64,000 nt of DNA. Origin: Planctomycetota bacterium (lineage in GTDB: Bacteria > Planctomycetota > Planctomycetia > Gemmatales > Gemmataceae). Shown piece after piece: positions 51,111 through 60,498 of the stretch. How positions within the stretch are numbered: position 1 is the stretch's first letter; every line of letters starts with the position of its first letter. A program made the position numbers and the translations under genes. A model generated the notes under the pieces. It made no database searches, was not told the origin of the DNA, and was given only the letters and a program-made list of their open reading frames with translations. The stretch covers positions 1 to 64,000 of the forward strand of contig VGXS01000010.1 of the NCBI GenBank assembly GCA_016873225.1, given 5' to 3'.

Positions 51111-54100
51111 TCAGCCGCCGGGCACACTGTCGGATTCGGCCAGCGCCCGCCTCGCCATGGCCAGCGCCCGTTCGACCATCACATAAAAAACCGGGACAAG
51201 AACGAGTGTCACCATCGTCGAAACGACGATCCCACCGATGATGGCCCTTGCCATGGGCGCACGCGTCTCGGCTCCGGGGCCATACCCGAAAGCGGCGGGC
51301 ACGGCACCGGCCACTGTCGCGATCGAGGTCATGAGGATGGGCCTCAGCCTCACCGGAGAAGCCTCCAGAACCGCCTTGTCGGGTGCCAGGCCCGATTTGG
51401 CCAGCGAGTTGGCGTAATCCACCAAAATGATCGAGTTTTTCTTGACCAGGCCCATCAGCAGAACAAGGCCGATCAGGCTCATCATGTTGAGCGTGTCGCC
51501 CGTCCACCACAGGGCCACCACGGCACCTGTCAGCGCGAAGGGCATGGCCAACAGGACCGTGAGCGGATGGACGAATGAGTTGAATTGCACACCCAGGATC
51601 ATGTAGGCGACCACGATTCCGAGAACCAGCGCGAAAACAAGGCTGTCAATGGTTTCGCGCATCGCCTGGGCGTTGCCAAGCTCGACGAGGGTTACCTGGG
51701 CTGGCAGGATCTCCGCGGCGATTTTCCTGGCGCGGTCGAGGGCCTCACCCTGGGCGATTCCCGGACCCGGATTGGCCGTGATCTCGATATTCCGCTGATG
51801 GTTGTACCGGGTGATCACGGGAGTCGCGGGAACGATGCGCACCTTGTCCTGGTCCACCAGGTCCTTGACCGGCACGAGACGGTTGTCGCCCAGCCTCAGG
51901 TTGAGGTCCATCAGTTCCTCGGGCGTGGCCGTCTGCTGTTCCCGCAACTTCACCCGGATGTCGTAGCGCCTTCCGCGGTCGGTGAACTTTCCAACCCTTT
52001 CGCCGCCCACCAGGAGGTTCATGCTGTCGGCCAGGCGCGCGACGGGGATTCCGAGCAGGGCCAGCTTGTCCCGGTCGGGGTAGAGCCGAAGTTCGGGTTT
52101 TCCAGGCCTATGGCTCGTGTCGAGGTCTTGAAACACGGGACGGCCTTGGGGATCCCTGTCCTGTTCCATCCTCCCGAGCAATTCATGGGCGAGCCCAGGC
52201 AGGATTACCCAATCCCCTTGGATCGAAAAGTCGATGGGATAGCCTTCCTGGGCCGTGAATCCCTCGGTGGATTGGTCTCGGACGATCACATGAATGTCTC
52301 GAACCTCGGAGAACTTCCTCCTGATGAGGTCGAGCATTTCCCGCTGGCTTCTCGACCGGCTTGCCCGCGGGACGAGTTGCACGAAAAGGTCGGCCTCGTT
52401 CATCAGGAGGCCGGAATCGGTTCCGACGGTGGAGAGAACTCCCTCCACCTCGCTCATTTCGGCAAGGCGGTCCTCGCAAACTCCCAGAAGGTTGCTGATC
52501 TGCTCGATGTTGGCATCGACCGGCCCGATGACCCGGACAACCAGCCGGCTTTGGTCCTCCGAGGGAATCAGTTCCCGGCCGAGCCAGCCGAGCGCGAAGA
52601 ACGCCGCCGTGAAGACGATAAGGGCGCCACTCGCCCCCATCACCACGGGCCACATCGCCAGCGAGAGTGCCAGAAGGCGCCCGTAGGCCAGGGCGATCAT
52701 GTCGACGCCCCTGGAAAACGGATCAAGGACCGCCGGCCTGAAAAGCCGCCTGTTGAGAAAGGCGTAAACAGGCGGTCCCCCCGCCAGGATGGCGAAGGCC
52801 AGGGCAAAGTCGCCCACGGGTTCCCCGATCCAGGTCCATGGCGTCGCGGGGCGGGGCAGGCCGGACCATTCGGCAATCGAGGTGATAGGCCAGACCCACG
52901 GCCGCAGCCATGCGATTTGTGGAAATCCCAGCCTGGACACGATGAGGATTGTTGCCAGGAACAGGGACATCGCCAAGGCTGCGCGCCAACCTCCCGCCTT
53001 GGTGGTTTCGCGGGACAGCGAGCAGAGCATCGGGGTGATGGTGAGCGCTGAAACAAGTGACAGCATCACCGCCACCCCCACCGTGACCCCGAACTGGAAA
53101 AAAAACCTGCCGATGGTTCCGCTGAGGAAGGCCACGGGCAGAAAAATGGCAAGGATCGACAGTGTGGCGGCGATCGCGGCGAAACCGATCTCACGGGAAC
53201 CATCGCGGGCCGATTTCTTGGAATCCTTACCCATTTCGCGGTGCCGGTGGATGTTTTCCAGGACCAGGATCGCGTCATCGACAACAACCCCGACGGAAAG
53301 CGACAATCCCAAGAGGGTCATCAGGTTGAGGGTGAACGGTTCAAGGCCGATCCACCGCACGGCGTAATTGAGAAAAAAGAAAGTTCCCAGTAGTGATGTG
53401 GGTATGGAAAGGCAGATGTTGATGGTCGTTTCCAGCGAACCCAGGAACAGGTAGCAAACCACGGCGGTGAGCAGCACTCCCAGGATAAGGGTGAGCTTGA
53501 GTTCCTCGATGTTCTCCCTGACAAATCGTGATGAATCAACGGGCATGGCCAGGTCGATGCCCCGCGGCAGCAGCCTTGCCAGTTTTGGCATCTCCTCGCG
53601 AACCGCGTCGCAAACCGCGACCAGGTTTCCCCCGATCGCTTTCCTGACGCCGATAGCGACGGCGGGCAGGCGGTTGTATCGGGCCAGGCCACGCTTGTCG
53701 ACCGTGCTGTCGGCGACGACCGCGACATCGTCGAGGCGGATGGTCTGGCCGGCTTTCTGGGTCACCACCAGCCGGCCAAGTTCCCCCAGCGAGACGGCCT
53801 CGCCCATCACCCGGAGGTTGAATTCCACCTGCTGGCTCTTGATGTATCCGGCGGGAAGCTCGGCATGCTGCCTCTGGATGGCCATCCGGACATCCTCGGC
53901 GGAAAGGTTGAACTGCCTGAGCTTGTCGCGGTCGACATGCACGCGCACATTCCGTTCCTGAAGCCCGGCGAACTGGATGCCTCCCACGCCCGGCAGCGAG
54001 GAAAGCAGCGGCTTGATCTCCTTTTCCGCGATGTCGCCAATCTTTCCCACCGGATAAGCCCCCGATAGGGTCAGCCAGGCGACGGGAAGGTTGGCCGGAT

Positions 54101-54494
54101 TGATCTTGCTGATCACGGGGGGGTCGATGTCGGTGGGCAACTTCCGGCGAGCGGCGCTGACGGCGTTTTGGACATCCTGCATCGCGACATCGATGTTCCT
54201 TCCGAGTTGGAAGTAGACGGTGGTGATGCTCCTTCCCTCGAGGCTTTCGGACATCGTGTAATCAACGCCCTCGACGGAGGCGACGGCATCCTCGACGACA
54301 TCCGTGACATCGCCGTCCATGATTTCAGGGGACGCCGCCTCGCGCGTGATGACGATGCTGACGACCGGGAAGTCGATTTCCGGGAATTGGCTAATGCCCA
54401 TTTCCCGATAGCCCATCCATCCGAACACCATCATGGCGGCTCCCACCATGACGGCGAACACGGGATTCCGGATCGACAGTTCCGAAAGCCTCAT
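51111..54494 (-). CDS. RND efflux transporter permease subunit, second of a tandem pair
   Basis: This is an 1127-residue protein. ATG 54494 overlaps the preceding permease stop as ATGA. It has the hydrophobe/amphiphile-efflux RND signature: NPVFAVMVGAAMMVFGWMGY at the first helix, DVTDVVEDAVASVEGVDYT, and in helix 4 SLSVGVVVDDAILVLENIHR, whose two aspartates form the proton relay. TM10-12 are present (TGAVVALWWTGDTLNMMSLI; GLVKKNSIILVDYANSLAKS). The central cytoplasmic loop between TM6 and TM7 is longer than usual, with added hydrophobic segments. Tandem permeases usually form heterotrimeric pumps (MdtBC type). No outer-membrane channel gene is nearby. Confidence 0.92.
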   Translation of the reverse strand: MRLSELSIRNPVFAVMVGAAMMVFGWMGYREMGISQFPEIDFPVVSIVITREAASPEIMDGDVTDVVEDAVASVEGVDYTMSESLEGRSITTVYFQLGRNIDVAMQDVQNAVSAARRKLPTDIDPPVISKINPANLPVAWLTLSGAYPVGKIGDIAEKEIKPLLSSLPGVGGIQFAGLQERNVRVHVDRDKLRQFNLSAEDVRMAIQRQHAELPAGYIKSQQVEFNLRVMGEAVSLGELGRLVVTQKAGQTIRLDDVAVVADSTVDKRGLARYNRLPAVAIGVRKAIGGNLVAVCDAVREEMPKLARLLPRGIDLAMPVDSSRFVRENIEELKLTLILGVLLTAVVCYLFLGSLETTINICLSIPTSLLGTFFFLNYAVRWIGLEPFTLNLMTLLGLSLSVGVVVDDAILVLENIHRHREMGKDSKKSARDGSREIGFAAIAATLSILAIFLPVAFLSGTIGRFFFQFGVTVGVAVMLSLVSALTITPMLCSLSRETTKAGGWRAALAMSLFLATILIVSRLGFPQIAWLRPWVWPITSIAEWSGLPRPATPWTWIGEPVGDFALAFAILAGGPPVYAFLNRRLFRPAVLDPFSRGVDMIALAYGRLLALSLAMWPVVMGASGALIVFTAAFFALGWLGRELIPSEDQSRLVVRVIGPVDANIEQISNLLGVCEDRLAEMSEVEGVLSTVGTDSGLLMNEADLFVQLVPRASRSRSQREMLDLIRRKFSEVRDIHVIVRDQSTEGFTAQEGYPIDFSIQGDWVILPGLAHELLGRMEQDRDPQGRPVFQDLDTSHRPGKPELRLYPDRDKLALLGIPVARLADSMNLLVGGERVGKFTDRGRRYDIRVKLREQQTATPEELMDLNLRLGDNRLVPVKDLVDQDKVRIVPATPVITRYNHQRNIEITANPGPGIAQGEALDRARKIAAEILPAQVTLVELGNAQAMRETIDSLVFALVLGIVVAYMILGVQFNSFVHPLTVLLAMPFALTGAVVALWWTGDTLNMMSLIGLVLLMGLVKKNSIILVDYANSLAKSGLAPDKAVLEASPVRLRPILMTSIATVAGAVPAAFGYGPGAETRAPMARAIIGGIVVSTMVTLVLVPVFYVMVERALAMARRALAESDSVPGG

Positions 54495-57400
54495 CGCTTT
54501 GCCGCCCCGGGGGAATCGCCGCCCGCGAGCCACTCGGAGAGCCGTTCCAGTTGCAAGTAGATCACGGGAACCACGAAGAGCGTGACGAGGGTGGAAAGGA
54601 AGCAGCCCCCCAGGATGCTGCGGGCCAGGGGCGCTCGTGTTTCCGAGCCCGGACCGACCCCGAAAGCCATGGGAACGGCCGCGACCATCGTGGCCATGGT
54701 CGTCATCAGGATGGGACGCAGGCGCTGGGGGCATGCCTCCATCACAGCCATCAGCAATCCTCGCCCGGCCCGCCTTCTCTCGCGAATCACATCGACGAGA
54801 ATGATCGAGTTTTTCATCACCAACCCCGCGAGTAGCACCATTCCGATCATGCTCATCAGGTTGAGGGTGTCGCCCGAAAACCACAGCACGGACAAGGCCC
54901 CTGTCACGCCGAACGGAACGGCCACGAGAACCGTGAGGGGGTGAACCAGGGAATTGAACTGGATGCCGAGAATCATGTAGGAGGCGATGAACCCCAGCGC
55001 GAGGGCGCCCCACATGCTGTCGAGTGTTTGCTGCATCGCCTGGGCGTTGCCAAGCTGCACGATCCTGTAACTTTCAGGAAGATCCAGATCGGCGCGGGTC
55101 TGCCTGGCGATCTCACCGGCCCTGGCGATCGCCTCCCCCTGGGAAATCCCGGGGGCCATGTTGGCCGTCAGCTCAACCTTCCTGAGGTGGTTGTACCTGG
55201 CGATGAGGGGGAGCGTGGAGATGGGCCGCCTGCTCACCAGGTCGGCCATGGGAACGAGAGCCGATCCGGGCGCGGTTTCATCGCCGCCCGCGCGGATGTA
55301 AAGATGGTCGATGTCGTCGGGACTCGACCTTTCCTGCTCGGCAAGACGAATGCGCACATCCCGGCGACGGGATCCCTCGGTGAACCGGCCCATCCTGACC
55401 CCACCGAACGCGACATTGAGCGTCCAGGCCAGCCTTTGGGTCGTGACCCCCGCGTCAGCGGCGCGATCCCTGTCGGGGCGGGCATGAATTTCCGTCATGC
55501 CCGGGCGGTAATCGCTGTTGACATCGGAAACGGCACCGCTCGAGATGAGCCTTCCGCGGATCTCCTCCGACAGGCGGATCACGGTTTCCCAATCGGGGCC
55601 CTGAATGGCGAAGTTGACCGGGTAGCCGCGGGAGCTGGTGAAGCCTTGGGTTGAAAGGTCAAGCGCGATCGCCCGCATTCCGGCGATGCGTCCGAGTGTT
55701 CGCCTGGTGAGGTCGATCACCTGCGACTGGCTGAGCGTCCTGAGGTGGCGCGGCACAAGCCTCACGAAAATGGTGCCTTCGCTGACGAGGGCGCCCGGCC
55801 TGATCGCCACGGCGCTGTAAACCGTCGCCACCAATTCCTCATCGGTGACGGGATCCTTCAGGCCAATCATCGTCCTTTCACAATCGGCCAGCCTGTCGTC
55901 GACATAGTCGAGGCTCGACCCGACCGGACACACGACATTCACGATAAACCTATTCTGGTCTTCGCTGGGGACCAGTTCCCTGCCGATGGGCTTGAAGTCG
56001 AGCCGGGCGATCCCAGTCGCGGCTGCGGCTGGGCCCGGAAGGGGTACGGAGGCCCCGGCCAGGAACAGCCAAGCCGCCGCGGCGACGAGTGCCCCGCCGG
56101 CCAGCACCAGGGGTTGCCAACGGAGGGCCAGCCTGAGGAAGAACCTGTAGGCCGAGCCCGCCAGCCACATCACAAATTCCATGGGCTTGATGACCAAGGG
56201 AACAACAATCAAGCTGTCCGCGAGCCAGGAACAGCGTTTGGCGAGGGACAAGGGAAGACCGATCCATCCCGGGCGAACGGGTGGCGCCGGGGTCCCGGAA
56301 TGCCTCACGGACAGGAACCTCGCGCAAAGAACCGGGGTGATGGTCAGCGACACCACGAGGGAGAGCAGCACGGCGACCGTCACGGTGATGCCGAATTGGA
56401 AGAAAAACCTGCCGATGGCCCCCTTCATGAAGGCAACGGGCAGAAAGATCGCGGCGATGGATAGGGTGGCGGCCAGGGCGGCGAAGGTGATCTCGCGGGA
56501 GCCCCGCCTGGCGGCGACCGCGCGGCTTTCGCCCGCCTCCATGCGCCGGTAAATGTTTTCAAGCACCAGTATCGCGTCGTCGACGACGACGCCAACGGAA
56601 AGGGACAACGCCAGCAATGTCATGAAGTTCAGGGTGAAACCTCCCGCCTTCATCACGACCATCGTGCCCAACAGCGATGTCGGGATGCTGACGCAGACAT
56701 TGAGCGTGCTGGATGCCGATCCAAGGAACAGCAGGGTGACCATCGCCGTCAGGCAGATTCCCGTGACCAGTGCCAACTTCACTTCCTCGATGTCCTCGCG
56801 GATGAACATCGAGTAATCAACGGAGATGCCGATCTCGAGGCCCTCGGGCAAAAGGGCCCGCAGTTCGGGCAGGCGCTTCTTCACCTCGTCGCACAGTCCC
56901 ACGACATTGGCCCCGTTGGCCCTGAGCACCCCCATGCCGACGGTGGTCTGCCGGTTGAAGCGGCCGAGGCCCCTTCTGTCGGTGAGGCCGTCCTCGATGT
57001 CCGCGACATCCTCGAGGCGGATGAGTCCCCCGTCTGGCGACTTCGCGACGACGACCCTGCCGAACTCGGCCGGTGTCCTCGCCTCGCCCATGATGCGAAC
57101 AGTGATTTCCTGTCCCTCGGTCTTCAGGTACCCGGCCGGCCGCTCGACATGTTCCTCCCTGAGGGCGCGAACCACATCAAGCGGGTCGAGGCCGTGCCTT
57201 CGCAGGTCGTCGCCCCTGAGCCAGATGCGCATGTTCCGCTGCCTCAGGCCTCCGAACATGACGCCACCGCAACCGGGGATGGTCTGGATACGCTGCTTGA
57301 GAAGCGTGTCAACGATATGATTGATCTCTGACAGCGGCCGCTTGCCGTGCGTCGCCAGCCACATCACCGGGAACTTGTTGAAGTTGATCTTGCTGATCGT

Positions 57401-57778
57401 TGGGGGATCGATGTCGGCTGGGAGGCGGTGCGCCGCGGCGGCGACGGCGTTCTGCACATCCTGCATGGCGGCGTCGATGTCACGGTGGAGGTGGAAGAAC
57501 ACCGTGACAACCGATTGTCCCTCGAGGCTCTGAGATTGGATGTAATCGATCCCTTCGATCTGGGAGATCGCGTCCTCGATCACATCGGTGACATCATTGT
57601 CCATCACCTCGGGAGATGATGCCTCGCGGATGGTCGCGATGCTGACGACAGGAAAGTCGATTTCAGGCAGTTGGCTGATGCCGAGGTCCTTCCACGCCAG
57701 CAACCCGAACACGACCATCGCCGCCGAGACCATGACGGCGAAAACCGGGTTGCGAAGGCTTGTGTCGGAAAGACGCAT
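54491..57778 (-). CDS. RND efflux transporter permease subunit, first of a tandem pair
   Basis: This is a 1095-residue protein starting at ATG 57778, seven bases after the adaptor stop. It shares the layout and much sequence with the downstream permease (MRLSDTSLRNPVFAVMVSAA; SLSVGVVVDDAILVLENIYR, proton-relay aspartates intact; LMSMIGMVLLAGLVMKNSII). It also carries an enlarged TM6-TM7 linker with extra hydrophobic segments (LRWQPLVLAGGALVAAAAWL). The two genes are coupled by a 4-base overlap and probably arose by duplication. The exported substrate cannot be read from the sequence. Confidence 0.92.
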   Translation of the reverse strand: MRLSDTSLRNPVFAVMVSAAMVVFGLLAWKDLGISQLPEIDFPVVSIATIREASSPEVMDNDVTDVIEDAISQIEGIDYIQSQSLEGQSVVTVFFHLHRDIDAAMQDVQNAVAAAAHRLPADIDPPTISKINFNKFPVMWLATHGKRPLSEINHIVDTLLKQRIQTIPGCGGVMFGGLRQRNMRIWLRGDDLRRHGLDPLDVVRALREEHVERPAGYLKTEGQEITVRIMGEARTPAEFGRVVVAKSPDGGLIRLEDVADIEDGLTDRRGLGRFNRQTTVGMGVLRANGANVVGLCDEVKKRLPELRALLPEGLEIGISVDYSMFIREDIEEVKLALVTGICLTAMVTLLFLGSASSTLNVCVSIPTSLLGTMVVMKAGGFTLNFMTLLALSLSVGVVVDDAILVLENIYRRMEAGESRAVAARRGSREITFAALAATLSIAAIFLPVAFMKGAIGRFFFQFGITVTVAVLLSLVVSLTITPVLCARFLSVRHSGTPAPPVRPGWIGLPLSLAKRCSWLADSLIVVPLVIKPMEFVMWLAGSAYRFFLRLALRWQPLVLAGGALVAAAAWLFLAGASVPLPGPAAAATGIARLDFKPIGRELVPSEDQNRFIVNVVCPVGSSLDYVDDRLADCERTMIGLKDPVTDEELVATVYSAVAIRPGALVSEGTIFVRLVPRHLRTLSQSQVIDLTRRTLGRIAGMRAIALDLSTQGFTSSRGYPVNFAIQGPDWETVIRLSEEIRGRLISSGAVSDVNSDYRPGMTEIHARPDRDRAADAGVTTQRLAWTLNVAFGGVRMGRFTEGSRRRDVRIRLAEQERSSPDDIDHLYIRAGGDETAPGSALVPMADLVSRRPISTLPLIARYNHLRKVELTANMAPGISQGEAIARAGEIARQTRADLDLPESYRIVQLGNAQAMQQTLDSMWGALALGFIASYMILGIQFNSLVHPLTVLVAVPFGVTGALSVLWFSGDTLNLMSMIGMVLLAGLVMKNSIILVDVIRERRRAGRGLLMAVMEACPQRLRPILMTTMATMVAAVPMAFGVGPGSETRAPLARSILGGCFLSTLVTLFVVPVIYLQLERLSEWLAGGDSPGAAKR

Positions 57779-57785
57779 CAGGTTT

Positions 57786-59300
57786 TCATGGGCCTTGGGT
57801 GGCCGCCAGTATCCGCTTGGCCAATTCAGGCGGCATGTCGATGGGGGTGCGGTTTTCCAGGGCTTCGGCACCCTTTCTCACGATATATTCACCGGGTGAA
57901 AGCCCCCTGACAACCTCGACGAATCCCGGTTGGCGCCGGCCCAGCTGCAGATCGTTCACTTCCTGGGCGACCCATTCGATGGATCCGTCCGACATCCTCG
58001 CCGGCGCGGGCCGGAAAACCACGAATCCGCGTTCCGTGGCCCTGACGGCCTCCTCGGGAATCACCACGGTGGATTCGGGCCCGGGAAGGGGGAAGGTGAG
58101 CCGTGCCGTCATGCCTGGCCTGACCTTCTCGAGGAAAGGCTGGGGTGGCAATTCCGCCTTGCACTCGAACATGCGGGTGTCCGGATTGGCCACATCGGAA
58201 ATGAAGAAGATCCGCCCGTGGAACCGGGGGCCCTCGAGGCCGGGGAGGGTGAAACGCACCTGATAGCCCGACCCCAGGGCGCCAGCCTGGCGCGCGACAA
58301 ACGCGGCAAGGCCCGCCTCGGGCGTCGTCAGGAAAAGGGCTGCGGCGCTGGCCGCCTCGGTCTTGTCGCGAACACGATGGATTTCCTCCATGGCGACGGC
58401 CGCCCCGATGGCCTCCCAGAAACCGGAAAGGCCGGCAACCACCTGCCCGGAGATGTCACCCGTCTCGGCCTTGTCCCTGGCCTCGCGGAGAAAACGAGAT
58501 GACTTTTCAGGAACATGCCCGGCCACGCGAAGCCTTGTGAGGTCGGCCATGGTCAGGATGACGGTGTCGGGTTTCACATACTCGCCGACATTTCTCCTCC
58601 GCTGGTTGATTTGGCCGGCGAAGCGGGGGCGCACTTGTGACTTGCGCCAGTTCAGCTCAGCCCTGACGCGGGCCGCCGTTGCCGCTTGCCACTCGGCGAC
58701 CATGGCCCGGCTTTCGGCCCTTGCCGCGACAAGTTCAGCCGCCGCGGCATTCAAGTCGGCCTGCGCCACCATCAGGTCGCTCTTGCGTTGTTCCCTTTCC
58801 TCCACGGAACTGATGGCCCTCTCACCAATCACCATCATTCTTTCGGCGAGCAACTGCCTCGACTCGGCGCGTTTCTGGGATGCCATCGACTTTCCCTCGG
58901 CCGCTTCCGATTTCCTGAGGGCGGCCTCCGCGCGTTTTTCTGTGGCCACGGCGGTGTCGAGCGCGCTCTTGTACAGGTCTTGGTCGATTCGAGCCACGAC
59001 GGTGCTGGTGTCGACATGCTGGCCTTCGCGCACCAGCATGTCCTCCAAAACCCCCTCGACTCCCGCCGGTATTTCGGTTTGTCGTTCCGCCTCGATGGAG
59101 CCGATGCTTTCCTCGACGGCGATGATCCGCTGGAAACCCACCTGGTGAAGTTCAACGCTTCTCTTGAGCCTGACTTGTGATGGCCGGGTTTCGCTGCCGC
59201 CCTTGGGGGCCTCCGCCCCGTGTCTTGAGCAGGCGGAGATACAGAGTGCCGCCGTCATGGCCAAGGCGCTGATCAATTGGGTTCGGCGCGATGGGGCCAT
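57786..59300 (-). CDS. RND periplasmic adaptor (membrane fusion) lipoprotein with an insertion
   Basis: This is a 504-residue protein from ATG 59300. The signal SALAMTAALCISAC ends in a lipobox, so it is a lipoprotein anchored to a membrane. Lipoyl/barrel-sandwich pieces flank a long coiled-coil hairpin (IPAGVEGVLEDMLVREGQHV ... VRPRFAGQINQRRRNVGEYV). The beta-barrel follows (LRVAGHVPEKSSRF; FHGRIFFISDVANPDTRMFE; VRPGMTARLTFPLPGPES). Between VPEKSSRF and the next barrel strand (YQVRFTLPG) sit about 70 extra residues, mostly helical (VVAGLSGFWEAIGAAVAMEE), not found in MexA/AcrA-type adaptors. It is the first gene of the efflux operon. Confidence 0.88.
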   Translation of the reverse strand: MAPSRRTQLISALAMTAALCISACSRHGAEAPKGGSETRPSQVRLKRSVELHQVGFQRIIAVEESIGSIEAERQTEIPAGVEGVLEDMLVREGQHVDTSTVVARIDQDLYKSALDTAVATEKRAEAALRKSEAAEGKSMASQKRAESRQLLAERMMVIGERAISSVEEREQRKSDLMVAQADLNAAAAELVAARAESRAMVAEWQAATAARVRAELNWRKSQVRPRFAGQINQRRRNVGEYVKPDTVILTMADLTRLRVAGHVPEKSSRFLREARDKAETGDISGQVVAGLSGFWEAIGAAVAMEEIHRVRDKTEAASAAALFLTTPEAGLAAFVARQAGALGSGYQVRFTLPGLEGPRFHGRIFFISDVANPDTRMFECKAELPPQPFLEKVRPGMTARLTFPLPGPESTVVIPEEAVRATERGFVVFRPAPARMSDGSIEWVAQEVNDLQLGRRQPGFVEVVRGLSPGEYIVRKGAEALENRTPIDMPPELAKRILAATQGP

Positions 59301-59345
59301 GAGAACTGCTTGATTCTTTCGTGGGGAGGTAGCGAGACAACACAT

Positions 59346-59374
59346 AAGCTAAGCCACCGCGAAAATGCCGTCAA
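59346..59374 (-). promoter_or_regulatory. Candidate promoter of the efflux operon
   Basis: On the minus strand TTGACG (59374-59369), 17 bases, then TAGCTT (59351-59346), about 45 bases upstream of ATG 59300. The -35 box matches 5 of 6, the -10 box only 3 of 6. Confidence 0.33.
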
Positions 59375-59437
59375 TCAACTCTGTCCATGCCTTGGAAACC
59401 ACCAATGGGTATTGCGGGTCAACCGCCCAATTCCTAT

Positions 59438-59467
59438 CTGACCATCAATTTTTCATGATCCTAAAAT
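59438..59467 (+). promoter_or_regulatory. Candidate promoter of prs
   Basis: CTGACC (59438-59443), 18 bases, then TAAAAT (59462-59467), about 70 bases upstream of ATG 59538. A small hairpin AGGCC/GGCCT (59495-59512) lies in the presumed leader. Confidence 0.33.
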
Positions 59468-59537
59468 GATGTAGACTAGCTAACGCAGAAAGTGAGGCCC
59501 GAAAGATGGCCTGAGATTTGCGTCCGCGGAGTTGTCC

Positions 59538-60488
59538 ATGTTGTCCCATCCGCTGAAAGTCTTCTCGGGCCGCGCCAATCTTCCCTTAGCCGAAAAGATC
59601 GCGCTCAGCCTGGGCGACACTTTGGGAAAAATGACGGTGGCGTCTTTCCCCGATGGCGAAACCATGGTCCGGATCGACGAGGATGTTCGAGGTCGCGATG
59701 TTTTCGTGGTTCAGCCGACATGCCCGCCGGTGAATGAAAACCTGATGGAATTGCTGGTGATCCTTGACGCGTTCAAGCGCGCCAGCCCCTCCCGGTTGAC
59801 GGTGGTTCTCCCTTACTACGGATACGCCCGCCAGGACCGGAAGGATGTCGGCAGGGTGCCCATCACCGCGAAGCTTGTGGCCAACCTGCTGGTGTCGGGA
59901 GGAGCCAACCGGGTTCTGGCCCTCGACCTTCATGCGGCCCAGATTCAGGGTTTCTTCGACATTCCCGTGGATCATCTCCATGCCGGCCCGGTCATCAACG
60001 ACTATGTGAGAAGCCAACGGATTCCGCAGGCCGACTTCGTCGTTCTGAGCCCGGACGAGGGAAGTATCAAGAAGTCGTTGATGTACCAGAAGCGTTTGGG
60101 CGGGTCGATTGCCATCGTTGACAAGCGAAGGGCCAGCGCGACGGAAACGAGCCAGGCCAACCTTATTGGCGCGTCGCTGGAGGGGAAATCCGTCTTCATA
60201 TTCGATGACATGATTTCAACCGCCGGCAGCGTGGTGGGCGCCGCGAATGTGGCTCACAGGAGCGGTGCGCGGGAAATCACGGTCTGCGCCACCCATGGAG
60301 TCCTTTGTGGCGCCGCCATTGAAAGGCTTCAGTCGGCGCCGATCAAGGAAGTCGTTGTGACGGACTCGATTCCGCACGCCATCGAAAAGATGATCCCCAA
60401 GATCAAGGTCCTGTCCGTCGCCACACTGCTGGCCGAGGGTATCCGTCGCATCCACCACGACGAATCGGTCAGCAAGTTGTTCGAGTGA
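59538..60488 (+). CDS. prs: Ribose-phosphate diphosphokinase (PRPP synthase)
   Basis: This is a 316-residue protein starting at ATG 59538, with GGAG 7 bases upstream (a TTG at 59532 is less likely). The family motifs are complete: FSGRANLPLAEKIA, FPDGETMVRI, the flexible-loop/ATP region YYGYARQDRKDVGRVPITAK, DLHAAQIQGFFDIPVDHL and the PRPP loop VFIFDDMISTAGSV. It transfers pyrophosphate from ATP to ribose 5-phosphate to make PRPP, a precursor of nucleotides, histidine and tryptophan. Length equals that of the typical class I enzyme. It is convergent with the DUF1501 gene, 10 bases away, and not part of an operon here. Confidence 0.96.
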   Translation: MLSHPLKVFSGRANLPLAEKIALSLGDTLGKMTVASFPDGETMVRIDEDVRGRDVFVVQPTCPPVNENLMELLVILDAFKRASPSRLTVVLPYYGYARQDRKDVGRVPITAKLVANLLVSGGANRVLALDLHAAQIQGFFDIPVDHLHAGPVINDYVRSQRIPQADFVVLSPDEGSIKKSLMYQKRLGGSIAIVDKRRASATETSQANLIGASLEGKSVFIFDDMISTAGSVVGAANVAHRSGAREITVCATHGVLCGAAIERLQSAPIKEVVVTDSIPHAIEKMIPKIKVLSVATLLAEGIRRIHHDESVSKLFE

Positions 60489-60498
60489 GGGGCGCAGA

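Noticed and set aside
51106..51119. GGCGG/CCGCC hairpin as terminator between the RND operon and the XPB gene
   Set aside because: The stem is only 5 bp, its loop contains the permease stop codon, and no T run follows on the minus strand.
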